From the NCBI GenBank assembly GCA_947624485.1, contig CANQKM010000005.1, positions 1-64,000 of the forward strand: a stretch of 64,000 bases of DNA, given 5' to 3'. The position numbers and the translations under genes were made by a program. Under the pieces are notes generated by a model, which was not told where the DNA came from, made no database searches, and worked only from the letters and a program-made list of their open reading frames with translations. This DNA comes from an uncultured Clostridia bacterium (GTDB lineage: Bacteria; Bacillota; Clostridia; UBA1381). Positions 42,203-50,362 of this stretch are shown one piece after another; the stretch's first letter is position 1; each line of letters opens with the position of its first letter.

Positions 42203-44686
42203 TTAGTTTTCAATTACAAATTTATCCGTCTGCTGCTCATCGACTTGATTAATTTTTTTAATATAGTTTTTTATATCTATTTTCGTATTGCAAGGCGCGG
42301 ACGCCGTTATCGTGCCGTTTTCATATTTAACTTTTATCTCGCCGCGCACGCTGTTATATACACATTCAAATCCCGTTATAAACTCGCCGCACGAGGGAGA
42401 AACGGTTATCGTTTTAAACCCGTCATCGCTTTTTATTCCCGCGACTTCGGTAAAGAACCACTCCATAATATGCCCCATCATATCGTGGTTGCGGCTGCGC
42501 GCGTCGTCACGCCAGAACTCCGGCAGCGTTGTTTCGCCCATGTTCACGAAACGCAGATACGACGGGTGTTTATCCTTTAAAATCATATCGTAAATTATAT
42601 CGTTCCTGCCCGCTTCCGCAAGCGCGCGGAGGATATACACAAGCCCGATCTCGCCGCATTCGAGGTGCTTTCCCTCGCTCGCGCGTACAAGCGCGTTCCG
42701 AACGTCCGCTATGTTTTCCTTCGGCACAAGTCCGAAGCAAAGCGGTATCGCCTGATTTGCCTGCGTGATTTCGCCAGTTTCGTAATCGCGGTAGCCGTCC
42801 TTTGTCAAAAGCGATTTATTGTAAAGCTCCTTGACATTTTCCACTTGCTCGGTAAATTCGTCCTCTTTTCCGAGAATATCCGCAATTTTCGCCATTGTCA
42901 TAAGGTCGTGATAATAGAACGCCGTTTCGATATTTTCGCGGCTCCTGCCCTTATTCTGCGCTATACCCCAGTCTCCCAGACCCGCGCGGATAAATTTTTC
43001 ATCGCCCGTTTTGCCGTACATCCTGTTGTAGTCGTTATACTGCTCCGTCAGATATTCAATGTATTTTTTCGCGCACCCGTAATTTTCCGCCAGAACGCGC
43101 TTATTCCCGTAAAAGCGGTACTGCTCATACGCCGCGAGTATGACCGAGCTGCCCCACGGGATTATGTCCCAAAAGCTGCCCTCGCCGCCGTCGTAGAGAA
43201 ATTTCGCGTAGCGTGGTGCGATCGACGGAATAAGTCCGCTTTTGTATTCGTGATAAAACCTGCTCTCGTCAGTGTCAAATTCATCCTCCGCATACTGCGA
43301 ATCGCGCATATCGGCAGCGATTTTCGACCACAGCGTGTCAACGTCCTTGTTATACATAACAGAGCGCGCCATTAAATGATTCGGCTCAAGCCAGCCGAGC
43401 TTTTCAATCGTCGGGCAGTCGGTATGTGAGTGGTTGAGGTTGCTCTCGATTGCCTTTAATATCAGCGTGTAAATTTTATTGAGCCGCTCGTCCGAGCAGT
43501 GAAAATATCCGACGTCCTCAGCTGACGAGGTAGTAAAATACGCCTTAAACTCGATTATCTGCTCATACTCCGCGCCTTCAATTTTATACCACCGTGCGCC
43601 GTTTACCGAGAATTTCTGCTCAAATACATCTGTGCCGCCGCTCAATGTAAGCACCGAATACGCGTCGACCGTCTGCGATATATCTCCGTCCGCCGCGAGC
43701 TTTTCAACCGGAACAACCTTTATTTTCTGTCCGCGCACGCCCTTGATTTTCAGATAAAACTGCGCCGACATATTCTGTCCGAAGTCAAAAATCATGCGCT
43801 TGCGGTCAATGCTTCGCGGCTCATAGCTGTATTTATGTATCACCGGCGGATAATTCATCGGAACGACTTTCCCCTTCGGCGCACTTACGATTTTTGCGGC
43901 TGCCCAATCGTATTCAATAGTATTATCAATATCCTCGCTGCCGTAAATATTCGCAAGCGTCGTTTTTGAGCGGCTTACCTCCCAAGATGTATCGGTTACG
44001 ATATACTCGTCCCCGATTTTAAGCTGCGCCATAACCGCGAGACACTCGCCGAACGGCACATAGCCCTTGTCCATAGTGTAAAAATACCGCGTTCCCCCCT
44101 CGTCGTCGCCGATATACCAGCCGTTCGCGGCTTCAATCGTGATTTCATTTTTGCCGCTCGCAATAAAATCGGTCACGTCGTAGGTCGAGTAATGGACGCG
44201 CTTGTTAAAATCGGTCTGACTGCCCTCGTAAGCATAGGGACTGATGTTTTTGCCGTTTATTTTAACCTCGAACTGCCCCGAAACGCACACGGACAGAACC
44301 GCCTTTTCGCCGCCGCGGGTGTTAAACGCTTTCCGCGCGATAAACGGCTTTTTTGTACCTTTTCCGATCCACTCGCCGCGCCACTCGCGGACGCCCGTAA
44401 TAAAATACGCCTTTTCCGACATTTCCGCTTTGCCGTTTTCATCCCATGCGGTAACGGTGAAGCCGTATTCGGTCTGCTCGTTTAGCGAAAGCCTTATTTC
44501 AATATTGTTCTGCTCGCCCGACATCACTTTGCCCGTTGAATATACAGGCGTGCCGTTTTCGTAAATATCGATTCGGTACGCGGTTTGCGTGTGATTTCCA
44601 GCGCCGTATTTCCACATCACGTTAAAGCTGTCCTCTACTCCCGTTTGAGTGTAGAAGTCCTGAATTTTGCAATTTATCGGTTTCAT
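42203..44686 (-). CDS. GH78 alpha-L-rhamnosidase
   Basis: An 827-residue cytoplasmic GH78-type enzyme: N-terminal beta-sandwich domains (Bac_rhamnosid_N, 'FEVKINGKNISPYAYEGSQTDFNKRVHYSTYDVTDFI', 'GWYIGDDEGGTRYF'), then the (alpha/alpha)6 catalytic barrel with 'HTDCPTIEKLGWLEPNHLMARSVMYN' (usual form DCPxREKxGW; its Glu is the general acid region) and 'MGETTLPEFWRDDARSRNHDMMGHIMEWFF', then a C-terminal beta domain. It removes terminal alpha-L-rhamnose from plant glycans or flavonoids. There is no signal peptide. ATG 44686 follows AAAGGCGG. It lies 37 bp downstream of the GH63-like gene; both are divergent from an AraC regulator. In the DCPxRE motif Arg is replaced by Ile (DCPTIEK), a point to check. 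Confidence 0.88.
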   Translation of the reverse strand: MKPINCKIQDFYTQTGVEDSFNVMWKYGAGNHTQTAYRIDIYENGTPVYSTGKVMSGEQNNIEIRLSLNEQTEYGFTVTAWDENGKAEMSEKAYFITGVREWRGEWIGKGTKKPFIARKAFNTRGGEKAVLSVCVSGQFEVKINGKNISPYAYEGSQTDFNKRVHYSTYDVTDFIASGKNEITIEAANGWYIGDDEGGTRYFYTMDKGYVPFGECLAVMAQLKIGDEYIVTDTSWEVSRSKTTLANIYGSEDIDNTIEYDWAAAKIVSAPKGKVVPMNYPPVIHKYSYEPRSIDRKRMIFDFGQNMSAQFYLKIKGVRGQKIKVVPVEKLAADGDISQTVDAYSVLTLSGGTDVFEQKFSVNGARWYKIEGAEYEQIIEFKAYFTTSSAEDVGYFHCSDERLNKIYTLILKAIESNLNHSHTDCPTIEKLGWLEPNHLMARSVMYNKDVDTLWSKIAADMRDSQYAEDEFDTDESRFYHEYKSGLIPSIAPRYAKFLYDGGEGSFWDIIPWGSSVILAAYEQYRFYGNKRVLAENYGCAKKYIEYLTEQYNDYNRMYGKTGDEKFIRAGLGDWGIAQNKGRSRENIETAFYYHDLMTMAKIADILGKEDEFTEQVENVKELYNKSLLTKDGYRDYETGEITQANQAIPLCFGLVPKENIADVRNALVRASEGKHLECGEIGLVYILRALAEAGRNDIIYDMILKDKHPSYLRFVNMGETTLPEFWRDDARSRNHDMMGHIMEWFFTEVAGIKSDDGFKTITVSPSCGEFITGFECVYNSVRGEIKVKYENGTITASAPCNTKIDIKNYIKKINQVDEQQTDKFVIEN

Positions 44687-44723
44687 AATTGCCGCCTTTC
44701 TTTTTTGCCTAAAAAGCACAGTC

Positions 44724-45983
44724 TCAAAATTCCTCTATATATTCCTTGCCCTCATACCAGTAAATCATATTAAGCACAAGCATATTCCAGTTTTGAAAGC
44801 CGGGGTTAATAACCGGCTCGCCGTCGTCGGGAGAGTAGTATTCATGCATAACGCCAAAACGCATAATATCGCGTCCGAGTAGCTTTATCGTCTTTTCGCA
44901 AAGCTCCCTCGCCTCGGCTTCGTAACCGTATTTGAGCAGTCCGCGGAACGTCAGATAATTCGCTATGATCCATACCGGTCCGAGCCAGCACGACGGATTG
45001 TTTGACGCAACGACGCGGTACATCTTTTCCTGCGCCGACAGAGTTCTTATGCCGCTCTTGCAGTTAAAGGATTTCTTGTCGCGGTAACGATTTACAACTC
45101 TTTCCGCCTGCTCCGGCGTCGCTATCCCCGCCCACAGAGCCATAAATCCGCTCCATACGTCGATACGCTGTATGAGGCAGTCCCAGTGGCGCGGCATACC
45201 TGTATGATAAGTGCTTCCGTCCGAAAAATCCACCTTTCGTAAATTCAAATCCACATTGTAAAAAAATCCGTCGCGCTCGTCATAGCAATGCTCCTTAACC
45301 GCTTCAATGAGCTTTTCCCGCTCCTTTCTGTAAAGCGCGGCGGCATCGTTCTTGCTAAGGCAATCGCTCAGATATTCCATCGCCTCAAGCTCCTTTACCA
45401 TCAGGCAATTCAGATAAATCGAGCCTGATGAACCGTCCGGGCGGTAGAAGGTACACGGATCGTTGTCAACGCCTATCATTTTATCCGTCTGCCAGTAGAA
45501 CAGCCCCGTTTCCTTGTGTCTGTGATGATTGAAATAATTGTTGATGTGATACTGCATTTTGTCAAAATAACGTCTGAGCCATTCCGCGTCGCCGTTATCG
45601 TATTTCACAAGAAACGCTGCGTGCTGCGCCAGTATGGGCTTGTGCATATTTTCCTTGTAAATGTTTTCGGGACAGATAGATTTAAGAGTAGCGCGCCGCG
45701 TAACCGAAATCGGCATAAAACCGTCGGACGATGTAAACGAAAGAAAATTCAGGATACAGCCGCGCTCGTAATCTCTCGCTTCGTCCTTGTCCGAGCCGGC
45801 GTCAATCAAAATTTGCTTTAGCGCCACATTCGCAAAATATGAATCCCAATCCCATAATACATCGCCGTATGAAGGCGAGCCGGGCGTTAAAAATCCGTAT
45901 CCGAAAATTTCACCCTTTTCACGGTACATTTCTCTGTAATCCTTGCTCATATATGAGCGCAGAGCGTCAATATATTCCCGCAT
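44724..45983 (-). CDS. GH63/GH37-like (alpha/alpha)6 glycosidase
   Basis: A 419-residue protein of the mannosylglycerate-hydrolase/GH63-like clade: 'GEIFGYGFLTPGSPSYGDVLWDWDSYFANVAL' (catalytic-site 'WDWDS'), 'GFMPISVTRR', 'PILAQHAAFLV', 'GVDNDPCTFYRPDGSSGSIYLNCLMVKEL', 'GMPRHWDCLIQRIDVWSGFMALW', 'SNNPSCWLGPVWIIANYL' and 'FGVMHEYYSPDDGEPVINPGFQNWNMLVLNMIYW'. Members hydrolyse alpha-linked disaccharides or glucosylated compounds; the sugar here is unknown. No signal peptide. First gene of the GH63-GH78 operon. Confidence 0.8.
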   Translation of the reverse strand: MREYIDALRSYMSKDYREMYREKGEIFGYGFLTPGSPSYGDVLWDWDSYFANVALKQILIDAGSDKDEARDYERGCILNFLSFTSSDGFMPISVTRRATLKSICPENIYKENMHKPILAQHAAFLVKYDNGDAEWLRRYFDKMQYHINNYFNHHRHKETGLFYWQTDKMIGVDNDPCTFYRPDGSSGSIYLNCLMVKELEAMEYLSDCLSKNDAAALYRKEREKLIEAVKEHCYDERDGFFYNVDLNLRKVDFSDGSTYHTGMPRHWDCLIQRIDVWSGFMALWAGIATPEQAERVVNRYRDKKSFNCKSGIRTLSAQEKMYRVVASNNPSCWLGPVWIIANYLTFRGLLKYGYEAEARELCEKTIKLLGRDIMRFGVMHEYYSPDDGEPVINPGFQNWNMLVLNMIYWYEGKEYIEEF

Positions 45984-45998
45984 AGCCGCATTCCTCCG

Positions 45999-46042
45999 AT
46001 ATTGATATTTTATTTTGTCTCATTCCGAAACAATATCAATAT
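45999..46042. promoter_or_regulatory. Inverted-repeat operator between the GH operon and araC
   Basis: ATATTGATAT (45999-46008) and its exact complement ATATCAATAT (46033-46042) are 24 bp apart and lie just downstream of the -10 box of the glycosidase operon. Likely binding site of the divergently encoded AraC protein or a repressor. Confidence 0.6.
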
Positions 46043-46044
46043 AT

Positions 46045-46073
46045 ATTTTATATTCTTCTTTATAAATAATCAA
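46045..46073 (-). promoter_or_regulatory. Promoter of the GH63-like/GH78 operon
   Basis: Minus strand TTGATT (complement of 46068-46073), 17-bp spacer, TAAAAT (complement of 46045-46050). Confidence 0.65.
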
Positions 46074-46103
46074 TGTTCGGTCTTGTCGTAAATGCCGAAA
46101 ATA

Positions 46104-46132
46104 TTGACATTTTGTGTCCGGCGGAGTATAAT
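46104..46132 (+). promoter_or_regulatory. Consensus promoter of the AraC regulator gene
   Basis: TTGACA (46104-46109), 17-bp spacer, TATAAT (46127-46132). ATG 46153 follows with GAGGAG. Confidence 0.85.
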
Positions 46133-46152
46133 ACACACGAGGAGATGAAAAT

Positions 46153-47034
46153 ATGGATCAGACATTTTTAATCGATGATTTCTTAAATAACGACGAAATC
46201 AGCGTAGGATTTTATGTTGAGAGCAGAGATATAAATATGCACTCTCATGAGTTTTATGAAATATCCTATGTTTACGAAGGCAGGGGGACTCATTATCAAA
46301 AGGACGGTCACGAGCCTATAAGGGCAGGCGAATTTATATTTTTAAGCCCCGGAGTATCACATTGTATCAAATCTCCCGCGCCAAATACGGGCAGTTGGGT
46401 ACGCGTATGCAATATGCTGATAACACCGAGTTATTTGAATGAATTGAGAAAACGTATTTCATCGATACGCGAGCTTGACGAGTATTCCCTAAAGAATAAG
46501 ATTTTTGGCGGCGAGCCGTTTTGTATTCATTTGAAAGACGATTCACAAAGCATATACAGGCTTTTAATGACAGCCGCCCATGAATATAATCATTATTCCG
46601 ATTGCAGCGGAGAGATAATCACAAACTCCGCCGCCAGTCTTTTGATGTATATTATACGGCTGTATGAAAAAGAGATAAAACACGAAACCGTTACATCGAC
46701 AAAAAATGAAGTGATAGACGATTTACTGAAATTCATATCCACAAATTTCGGCAGCAGACTGACGCTTGATTACTTGGCTGCGTATGCACATTTGTCGCCG
46801 GAATATCTTTCAAGATATTTTAAGCGGCGCACAGGTATGAATATATCCGATTATATTACGCGGGTAAGAATTGATAAAGCTAAGTACAGACTCCGAACAA
46901 ATAACTGGGCAATAAACGATATATGCGAATATTGCGGGTATCAGTCAATAAGCGCGTTTCAAAAAGCGTTTAAGAAGGCGGTCGGTATGAGCGCCGGGGA
47001 ATACAGAAAAAAGAGCGGGCTGTCGGAAGGTTGA
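46153..47034 (+). CDS. AraC family transcriptional regulator
   Basis: A 293-residue regulator: an N-terminal cupin sensory domain ('INMHSHEFYEISYVYEGRGTHYQKDGHEPIRAGEFIFLSPGVSHCI', with HxH…E-type cupin residues) and a C-terminal double helix-turn-helix ('LTLDYLAAYAHLSPEYLSRYFKRRTGMNISDYITRVRIDKAKYRL', 'WAINDICEYCGYQSISAFQKAFKKAVGMSAGEYR'). It is divergent from the glycosidase pair, separated by 169 bp with two good promoters and an inverted repeat, so it most likely activates that operon in response to a released sugar. The gene is visibly richer in A+T at third positions than genes to the left of 38 kb. Confidence 0.92.
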   Translation: MDQTFLIDDFLNNDEISVGFYVESRDINMHSHEFYEISYVYEGRGTHYQKDGHEPIRAGEFIFLSPGVSHCIKSPAPNTGSWVRVCNMLITPSYLNELRKRISSIRELDEYSLKNKIFGGEPFCIHLKDDSQSIYRLLMTAAHEYNHYSDCSGEIITNSAASLLMYIIRLYEKEIKHETVTSTKNEVIDDLLKFISTNFGSRLTLDYLAAYAHLSPEYLSRYFKRRTGMNISDYITRVRIDKAKYRLRTNNWAINDICEYCGYQSISAFQKAFKKAVGMSAGEYRKKSGLSEG

Positions 47035-47107
47035 ACGGCGGTTCCGCAGTTGAGCATCCGCCGATAAACAGCATGGTTGACAATAGTAAATTTAATATTT
47101 TAAGCAT
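46970..47107 (-). pseudogene. Lipoprotein N-terminal remnant
   Basis: ATG 47107, after GGGAGATGGG, encodes MLKILNLLLSTMLFIGGCSTAEPP, a textbook lipoprotein signal peptide with lipobox IGGC (written here in two parts: MLKILNLLLSTML + FIGGCSTAEPP). After about 24 residues it runs into the antisense of the araC gene 3' end and stops at 46970. The rest of the gene, perhaps a sugar-binding lipoprotein by context, is gone. Confidence 0.6.
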
Positions 47108-47133
47108 ATTCCCATCTCCCTGATAAAAACTTA

Positions 47134-47215
47134 TAGTGATATATCACTAATTATATCATATTTTTGCCGTTAGTGATATATCACTAACAAAATTTATTTT
47201 AGTGATATATCATTA
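47134..47215 (+). promoter_or_regulatory. Three TAGTGATATATCACTA operators
   Basis: Perfect palindromes TAGTGATATATCACTA at 47134-47149 and 47171-47186, and a one-mismatch copy TAGTGATATATCATTA at 47200-47215, start-to-start 37 and 29 bp apart. They precede the small XRE gene, and the third overlaps the likely -10 region (TATATAAAT). This layout is typical of autoregulation by a Cro/CI-type repressor. Confidence 0.8.
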
Positions 47216-47241
47216 TATAAATACAGTTTGGGAGTTTTATC

Positions 47242-47484
47242 ATGGGAATATACGATATTTTAGTTAAAAGAATACGGGAATTATGTGAAAAGCAAGGAAT
47301 TACGCCGAATGGATTGAGCTATATGTCCGGTGTGTCGCAGTCCACAATAAAGAGCATTTTGAACGGCGAAAGTAAAAATCCCGGAATTGTGACAATCAAA
47401 AAGCTGTGCGACGGCTTTAATATGAACATAATAGAATTTTTTGATACGGATGATTTTAAGAATTTGGAGCAGGAAATAAAATAA
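47242..47484 (+). CDS. XRE/Cro-CI family small repressor
   Basis: An 80-residue helix-turn-helix protein: 'VKRIRELCEKQGITPNGLSYMSGVSQSTIKSILNGESKNPGIVTIKKLCDGFNMNIIEFFD', a minimal HTH_3 domain without extra domains. Shine-Dalgarno GGGAG. It probably binds the three palindromes upstream. Such lone repressors in gut Clostridia often belong to mobile islands; here the island is largely decayed (see neighbours). Confidence 0.9.
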   Translation: MGIYDILVKRIRELCEKQGITPNGLSYMSGVSQSTIKSILNGESKNPGIVTIKKLCDGFNMNIIEFFDTDDFKNLEQEIK

Positions 47485-47595
47485 ATGCAGAAGAAACAAG
47501 AATCGCTTGATGTAAAAAAGCAAACTATGTTGTAAGAATGTATCAAAAAAGCCGGATTGGAATTTGTAAATGAAAACTTTGAAAACAATTTGTAA
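47485..47595 (+). pseudogene. Short frame interrupted by an in-frame TAA
   Basis: Starting at an ATG placed directly after the XRE stop codon, the frame reads 16 codons (MQKKQESLDVKKQTML), TAA, then 19 more codons (ECIKKAGLEFVNENFENNL) and TAA. The two parts look like one helical ~36-residue protein with a nonsense mutation. No family recognised. Confidence 0.35.
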
Positions 47596-47660
47596 ATAAA
47601 AGATCATGGTACTTGACCGAAATTTAGATATATGATAACATATCTGTAATCGAGCAGCGT

Positions 47661-47697
47661 AAGCGTAAGTCCGGATTGGATTTGCGCTTATTTTTGA
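47661..47697 (+). terminator. Terminator of the XRE transcript
   Basis: AAGCGTAA pairs with TTGCGCTT (one G-U) around TCC/GGA inner pairing, followed by ATTTTTGATT. Confidence 0.65.
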
Positions 47698-47752
47698 TTA
47701 GGTTATGGCAGCTTCCTTAATAGTTCCAAATATCAAGCAGGAGGAATTTATT

Positions 47753-49831
47753 ATGTTGTTTAAAAAAAGAATTTTATGTGCCGTGGCTGCGATTATGATA
47801 ACAGCAATTCCGGCGGCGCAGGCAAACGGCGGTGAAATCTCGTTTGTTGTTGGTGAAAATGTCGCGCAGATAAACGGAGCGGCGGTTTCTATAACTCCCG
47901 CATATATCACAAACGATACGACTTTAGTGCCTCTGCGCGTAATTGCCGAGGGATTGGGCGCTGATGTGCAGTGGAACGACGGGGCTGTGACGGTTGCATA
48001 TGAAAACACGGAAATTGTACTTACAATCGGCTCTCGCACTTCGACAGTGAACGGAGAGGAAAAGACGCTCCTTGCCGCGCCGGAGCTGACAAGCGACACG
48101 GCTATGGTTCCGATAAGGTTTATTTCGGAAACGCTTGGCGCGGACGTAGAGTGGAACGGAGATTTGCGAAAGGTGACGGTGACGAAAAATATGGATGCGC
48201 TTGCAAAGATTGATAATACCAAATGGCAGTATAACGCTGAGGATAATGTGTATTGGCAGACAGGCGTCAATTATTGCGCCAACCCTGCCGATACCAAATA
48301 TGAAACACTCGGCATTTTCGTTCCGGGTGAATATATGACGGCAGCGGACAACGGTGACGGAACATATACCTGTTCCGTGAATTACGACGCGGAAAAATCC
48401 GGCTACACAGCCGCGACCGCGCCGATAGTAATTCCGGTAAATACTCCGGGATACTCGGCAATGGCGGCTCCGACCGACTATGTAAATGATGCTTCAAGCT
48501 ATACCAAAGCGGGTTTTATATATGTAAACGCCGGCTGCCGCGGACGTAACGAGGGCGCGCCGACAGGAATTACCGATTTAAAGGCGGCAATAAGATACAT
48601 ACGTTCGTGCGGTGACGATATTGCTGGAAATACCGACAGAATATTCTCATTCGGTATGAGCGGCGGCGGTGCGCAGAGCGCGCTTTTGGGCGCGACGGGT
48701 GACAGCGATTTATATACGCCGTATCTTGAAACGATCGGCGCGGTTATGGATGAAAGCGACGCCGTGACGGGCTCGATGTGTTGGTGCCCGATAACGAATC
48801 TTGACTATGCTAATGAAGCGTATGAATGGAACATGGGCATTACAAGAACGGATTTGTCGGACGATATGAAAACACTTTCGGACGGCTTGGCAGAAGCGTT
48901 TGGAAAGTATATAAATGAGCTTGGATTAAAGGATGAGAATGGAAATGTTCTGACGCTTACGGAAGGTGAAAACGGGATTTACGCTTCGGGTTCATATTAT
49001 GATTACATCAAATCGGAGATCGAGCGATCATTAAATAATTTCCTGTCCGACACTGAATTTCCGTATACTAAGCAAAGCGGCGTTATGTTCGGAGGACCGG
49101 GCGGCGGACATGATTTCGGCGGCGAGATGCCCGACTTCGGCGGAGGTATGCCCGATTTCGGCGATGGTATGCCTAACTTTGAAGATATGGACGGAATAAA
49201 CCGCATTGGCGGAACAGACGATAAATCAGGCGAAAGTGTAACATATCAGACACCGGAGGAATATATTGCAAGTCTTAATGATGAAAATGAATGGATAAGC
49301 TATGACAAGGCTTCAAATACAGCGACTGTTACAAGTGTTGAGGACTTTGTAAAAACTTGCAAGAATGCGTCAAAGAGTGTTGGCGCGTTTGATGACTTGA
49401 ACGGTACGCAGGGTGAAAATGTTTTGTTCGGCTACGGCGACGGAAAAGACGCTCATTTTGACCCGATTATGGCGGAGCTTTTAAAAGACACGGAATACGG
49501 TGAATCGTATGCTGCGGATTTGGCAAAAACAGACGCGCTCGGAAAGGATGTTTCGTATCGTATGAACGCGTATAACCCGATGTACTATATAGAGGATTAT
49601 TACGAGGGCTACGGCACGTCAAAGGTGGCGGACTACTGGCGTATTCGTACCGGAATAAATCAGGGCGATACGGCGCTCTCAACGGAGATTAATCTTGCAC
49701 TTGCATTAAGAAGCTATGGCAAGAACGTTGATTTTGAAACCGTATGGGGTCAGGGTCATACAATGGCGGAACGCACGGGAAACTCAACGGATAATCTGAT
49801 AGAATGGGTTAATAGCTGTTTGAACAAATAG
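47753..49831 (+). CDS. Secreted tannase-like (subtype B) esterase with N-terminal stalk domain
   Basis: A 692-residue exported protein: signal peptide 1-24 (…PAAQA), a copper-amine-oxidase-N 'stalk' domain (about 30-145) with two VPLRVIAEGLGADVQW / VPIRFISETLGADVEW units, then an alpha/beta hydrolase. The hydrolase matches subtype B tannases/feruloyl esterases: 'YCANPADTKYETLGIFVPGEYM', nucleophile elbow GMSGGG (Ser303), 'YNPMYYI…ADYWRIRTGINQGDTALSTEINLALALRSYGKNVDFETVWGQGHTMAE' with the catalytic His669. A Gly/Asp/Phe/Pro-rich low-complexity insert (about 450-485) interrupts it. Such enzymes hydrolyse gallate or hydroxycinnamate esters. Shine-Dalgarno AGGAGG before ATG 47753. The stalk domain suggests surface attachment. 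Confidence 0.82.
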   Translation: MLFKKRILCAVAAIMITAIPAAQANGGEISFVVGENVAQINGAAVSITPAYITNDTTLVPLRVIAEGLGADVQWNDGAVTVAYENTEIVLTIGSRTSTVNGEEKTLLAAPELTSDTAMVPIRFISETLGADVEWNGDLRKVTVTKNMDALAKIDNTKWQYNAEDNVYWQTGVNYCANPADTKYETLGIFVPGEYMTAADNGDGTYTCSVNYDAEKSGYTAATAPIVIPVNTPGYSAMAAPTDYVNDASSYTKAGFIYVNAGCRGRNEGAPTGITDLKAAIRYIRSCGDDIAGNTDRIFSFGMSGGGAQSALLGATGDSDLYTPYLETIGAVMDESDAVTGSMCWCPITNLDYANEAYEWNMGITRTDLSDDMKTLSDGLAEAFGKYINELGLKDENGNVLTLTEGENGIYASGSYYDYIKSEIERSLNNFLSDTEFPYTKQSGVMFGGPGGGHDFGGEMPDFGGGMPDFGDGMPNFEDMDGINRIGGTDDKSGESVTYQTPEEYIASLNDENEWISYDKASNTATVTSVEDFVKTCKNASKSVGAFDDLNGTQGENVLFGYGDGKDAHFDPIMAELLKDTEYGESYAADLAKTDALGKDVSYRMNAYNPMYYIEDYYEGYGTSKVADYWRIRTGINQGDTALSTEINLALALRSYGKNVDFETVWGQGHTMAERTGNSTDNLIEWVNSCLNK

Positions 49832-50095
49832 TATGAGTATGCGGGTATCGCCTGACAGTGTAAATCTTTGATTGAAAACAGCCATTTCGGTTGAGAGTAC
49901 CTCACCCACCGAATTATGCCTGAAATAATGCTAACAAAACATGATAAATTATCATTGGCAAATCGCAATATTTTCAGAAACATACTTTATCAAGGCTTAT
50001 TTTATTCCCGCTATATAATTAAAATCCTCTTGTCACGCACTGTTGCACACCAGACCACTAGAACATCATAGACTGTAGCTATGCATTATCCATTG

Positions 50096-50214
50096 TTTCT
50101 CTCGGCTAACTTGCCGAGCAACTCATACAGTATTCTATAGAGAAGCTGCACTTTTTCCGGCTCCAGATCAACACAGGCGGCGATCCGCTGCGGCAACGAT
50201 ACCTCCGCTTCGGT
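50096..50214 (-). pseudogene. Remnant of a small mobile-element protein
   Basis: An open frame without start codon encodes 'EAEVSLPQRIAACVDLEPEKVQLLYRILYELLGKLAERNNG' in two parts and stops at 50096. The protein-like sequence is the tail of a small helical protein, of a kind I associate with conjugative or plasmid regions of Clostridia, but no family name can be given. The rest of 49832-50261 shows no coding pattern. Confidence 0.4.
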
Positions 50215-50261
50215 TTATGACAGCCGGGGCATTTTGTTTATCTAAACCGAGAGAATATTTT

Positions 50262-50341
50262 CCCTTAAATATGGAATAATATTAAGGGTATTTTCTCGTA
50301 AGGGATTGACTTTTCCCTTAATATATGATATGATTTAAGGG
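50262..50341 (+). promoter_or_regulatory. Two 27-bp palindromic operators upstream of fic
   Basis: Each begins CCCTTAA and ends TTAAGGG: 50262-50288 and 50315-50341, both 27 bp. The second overlaps the promoter (TTGACT 50306-50311, TATGAT 50329-50334, 17-bp spacer) and ends just before the ribosome site. A related 27-bp site (last base changed) is at 51432-51458, downstream of the gene. Confidence 0.75.
50306..50334 (+). promoter_or_regulatory. Promoter of fic
   Basis: TTGACT, 17-bp spacer, TATGAT; covered by the second palindrome, so repression by occlusion is likely. Confidence 0.75.
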
Positions 50342-50362
50342 AAATATGCGGAGGTGAAACAA

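Noticed and set aside
47533..47535. In-frame TAA after the XRE gene as programmed readthrough
   Set aside because: No stimulatory structure or family precedent is visible; a nonsense mutation in a decaying gene is simpler.
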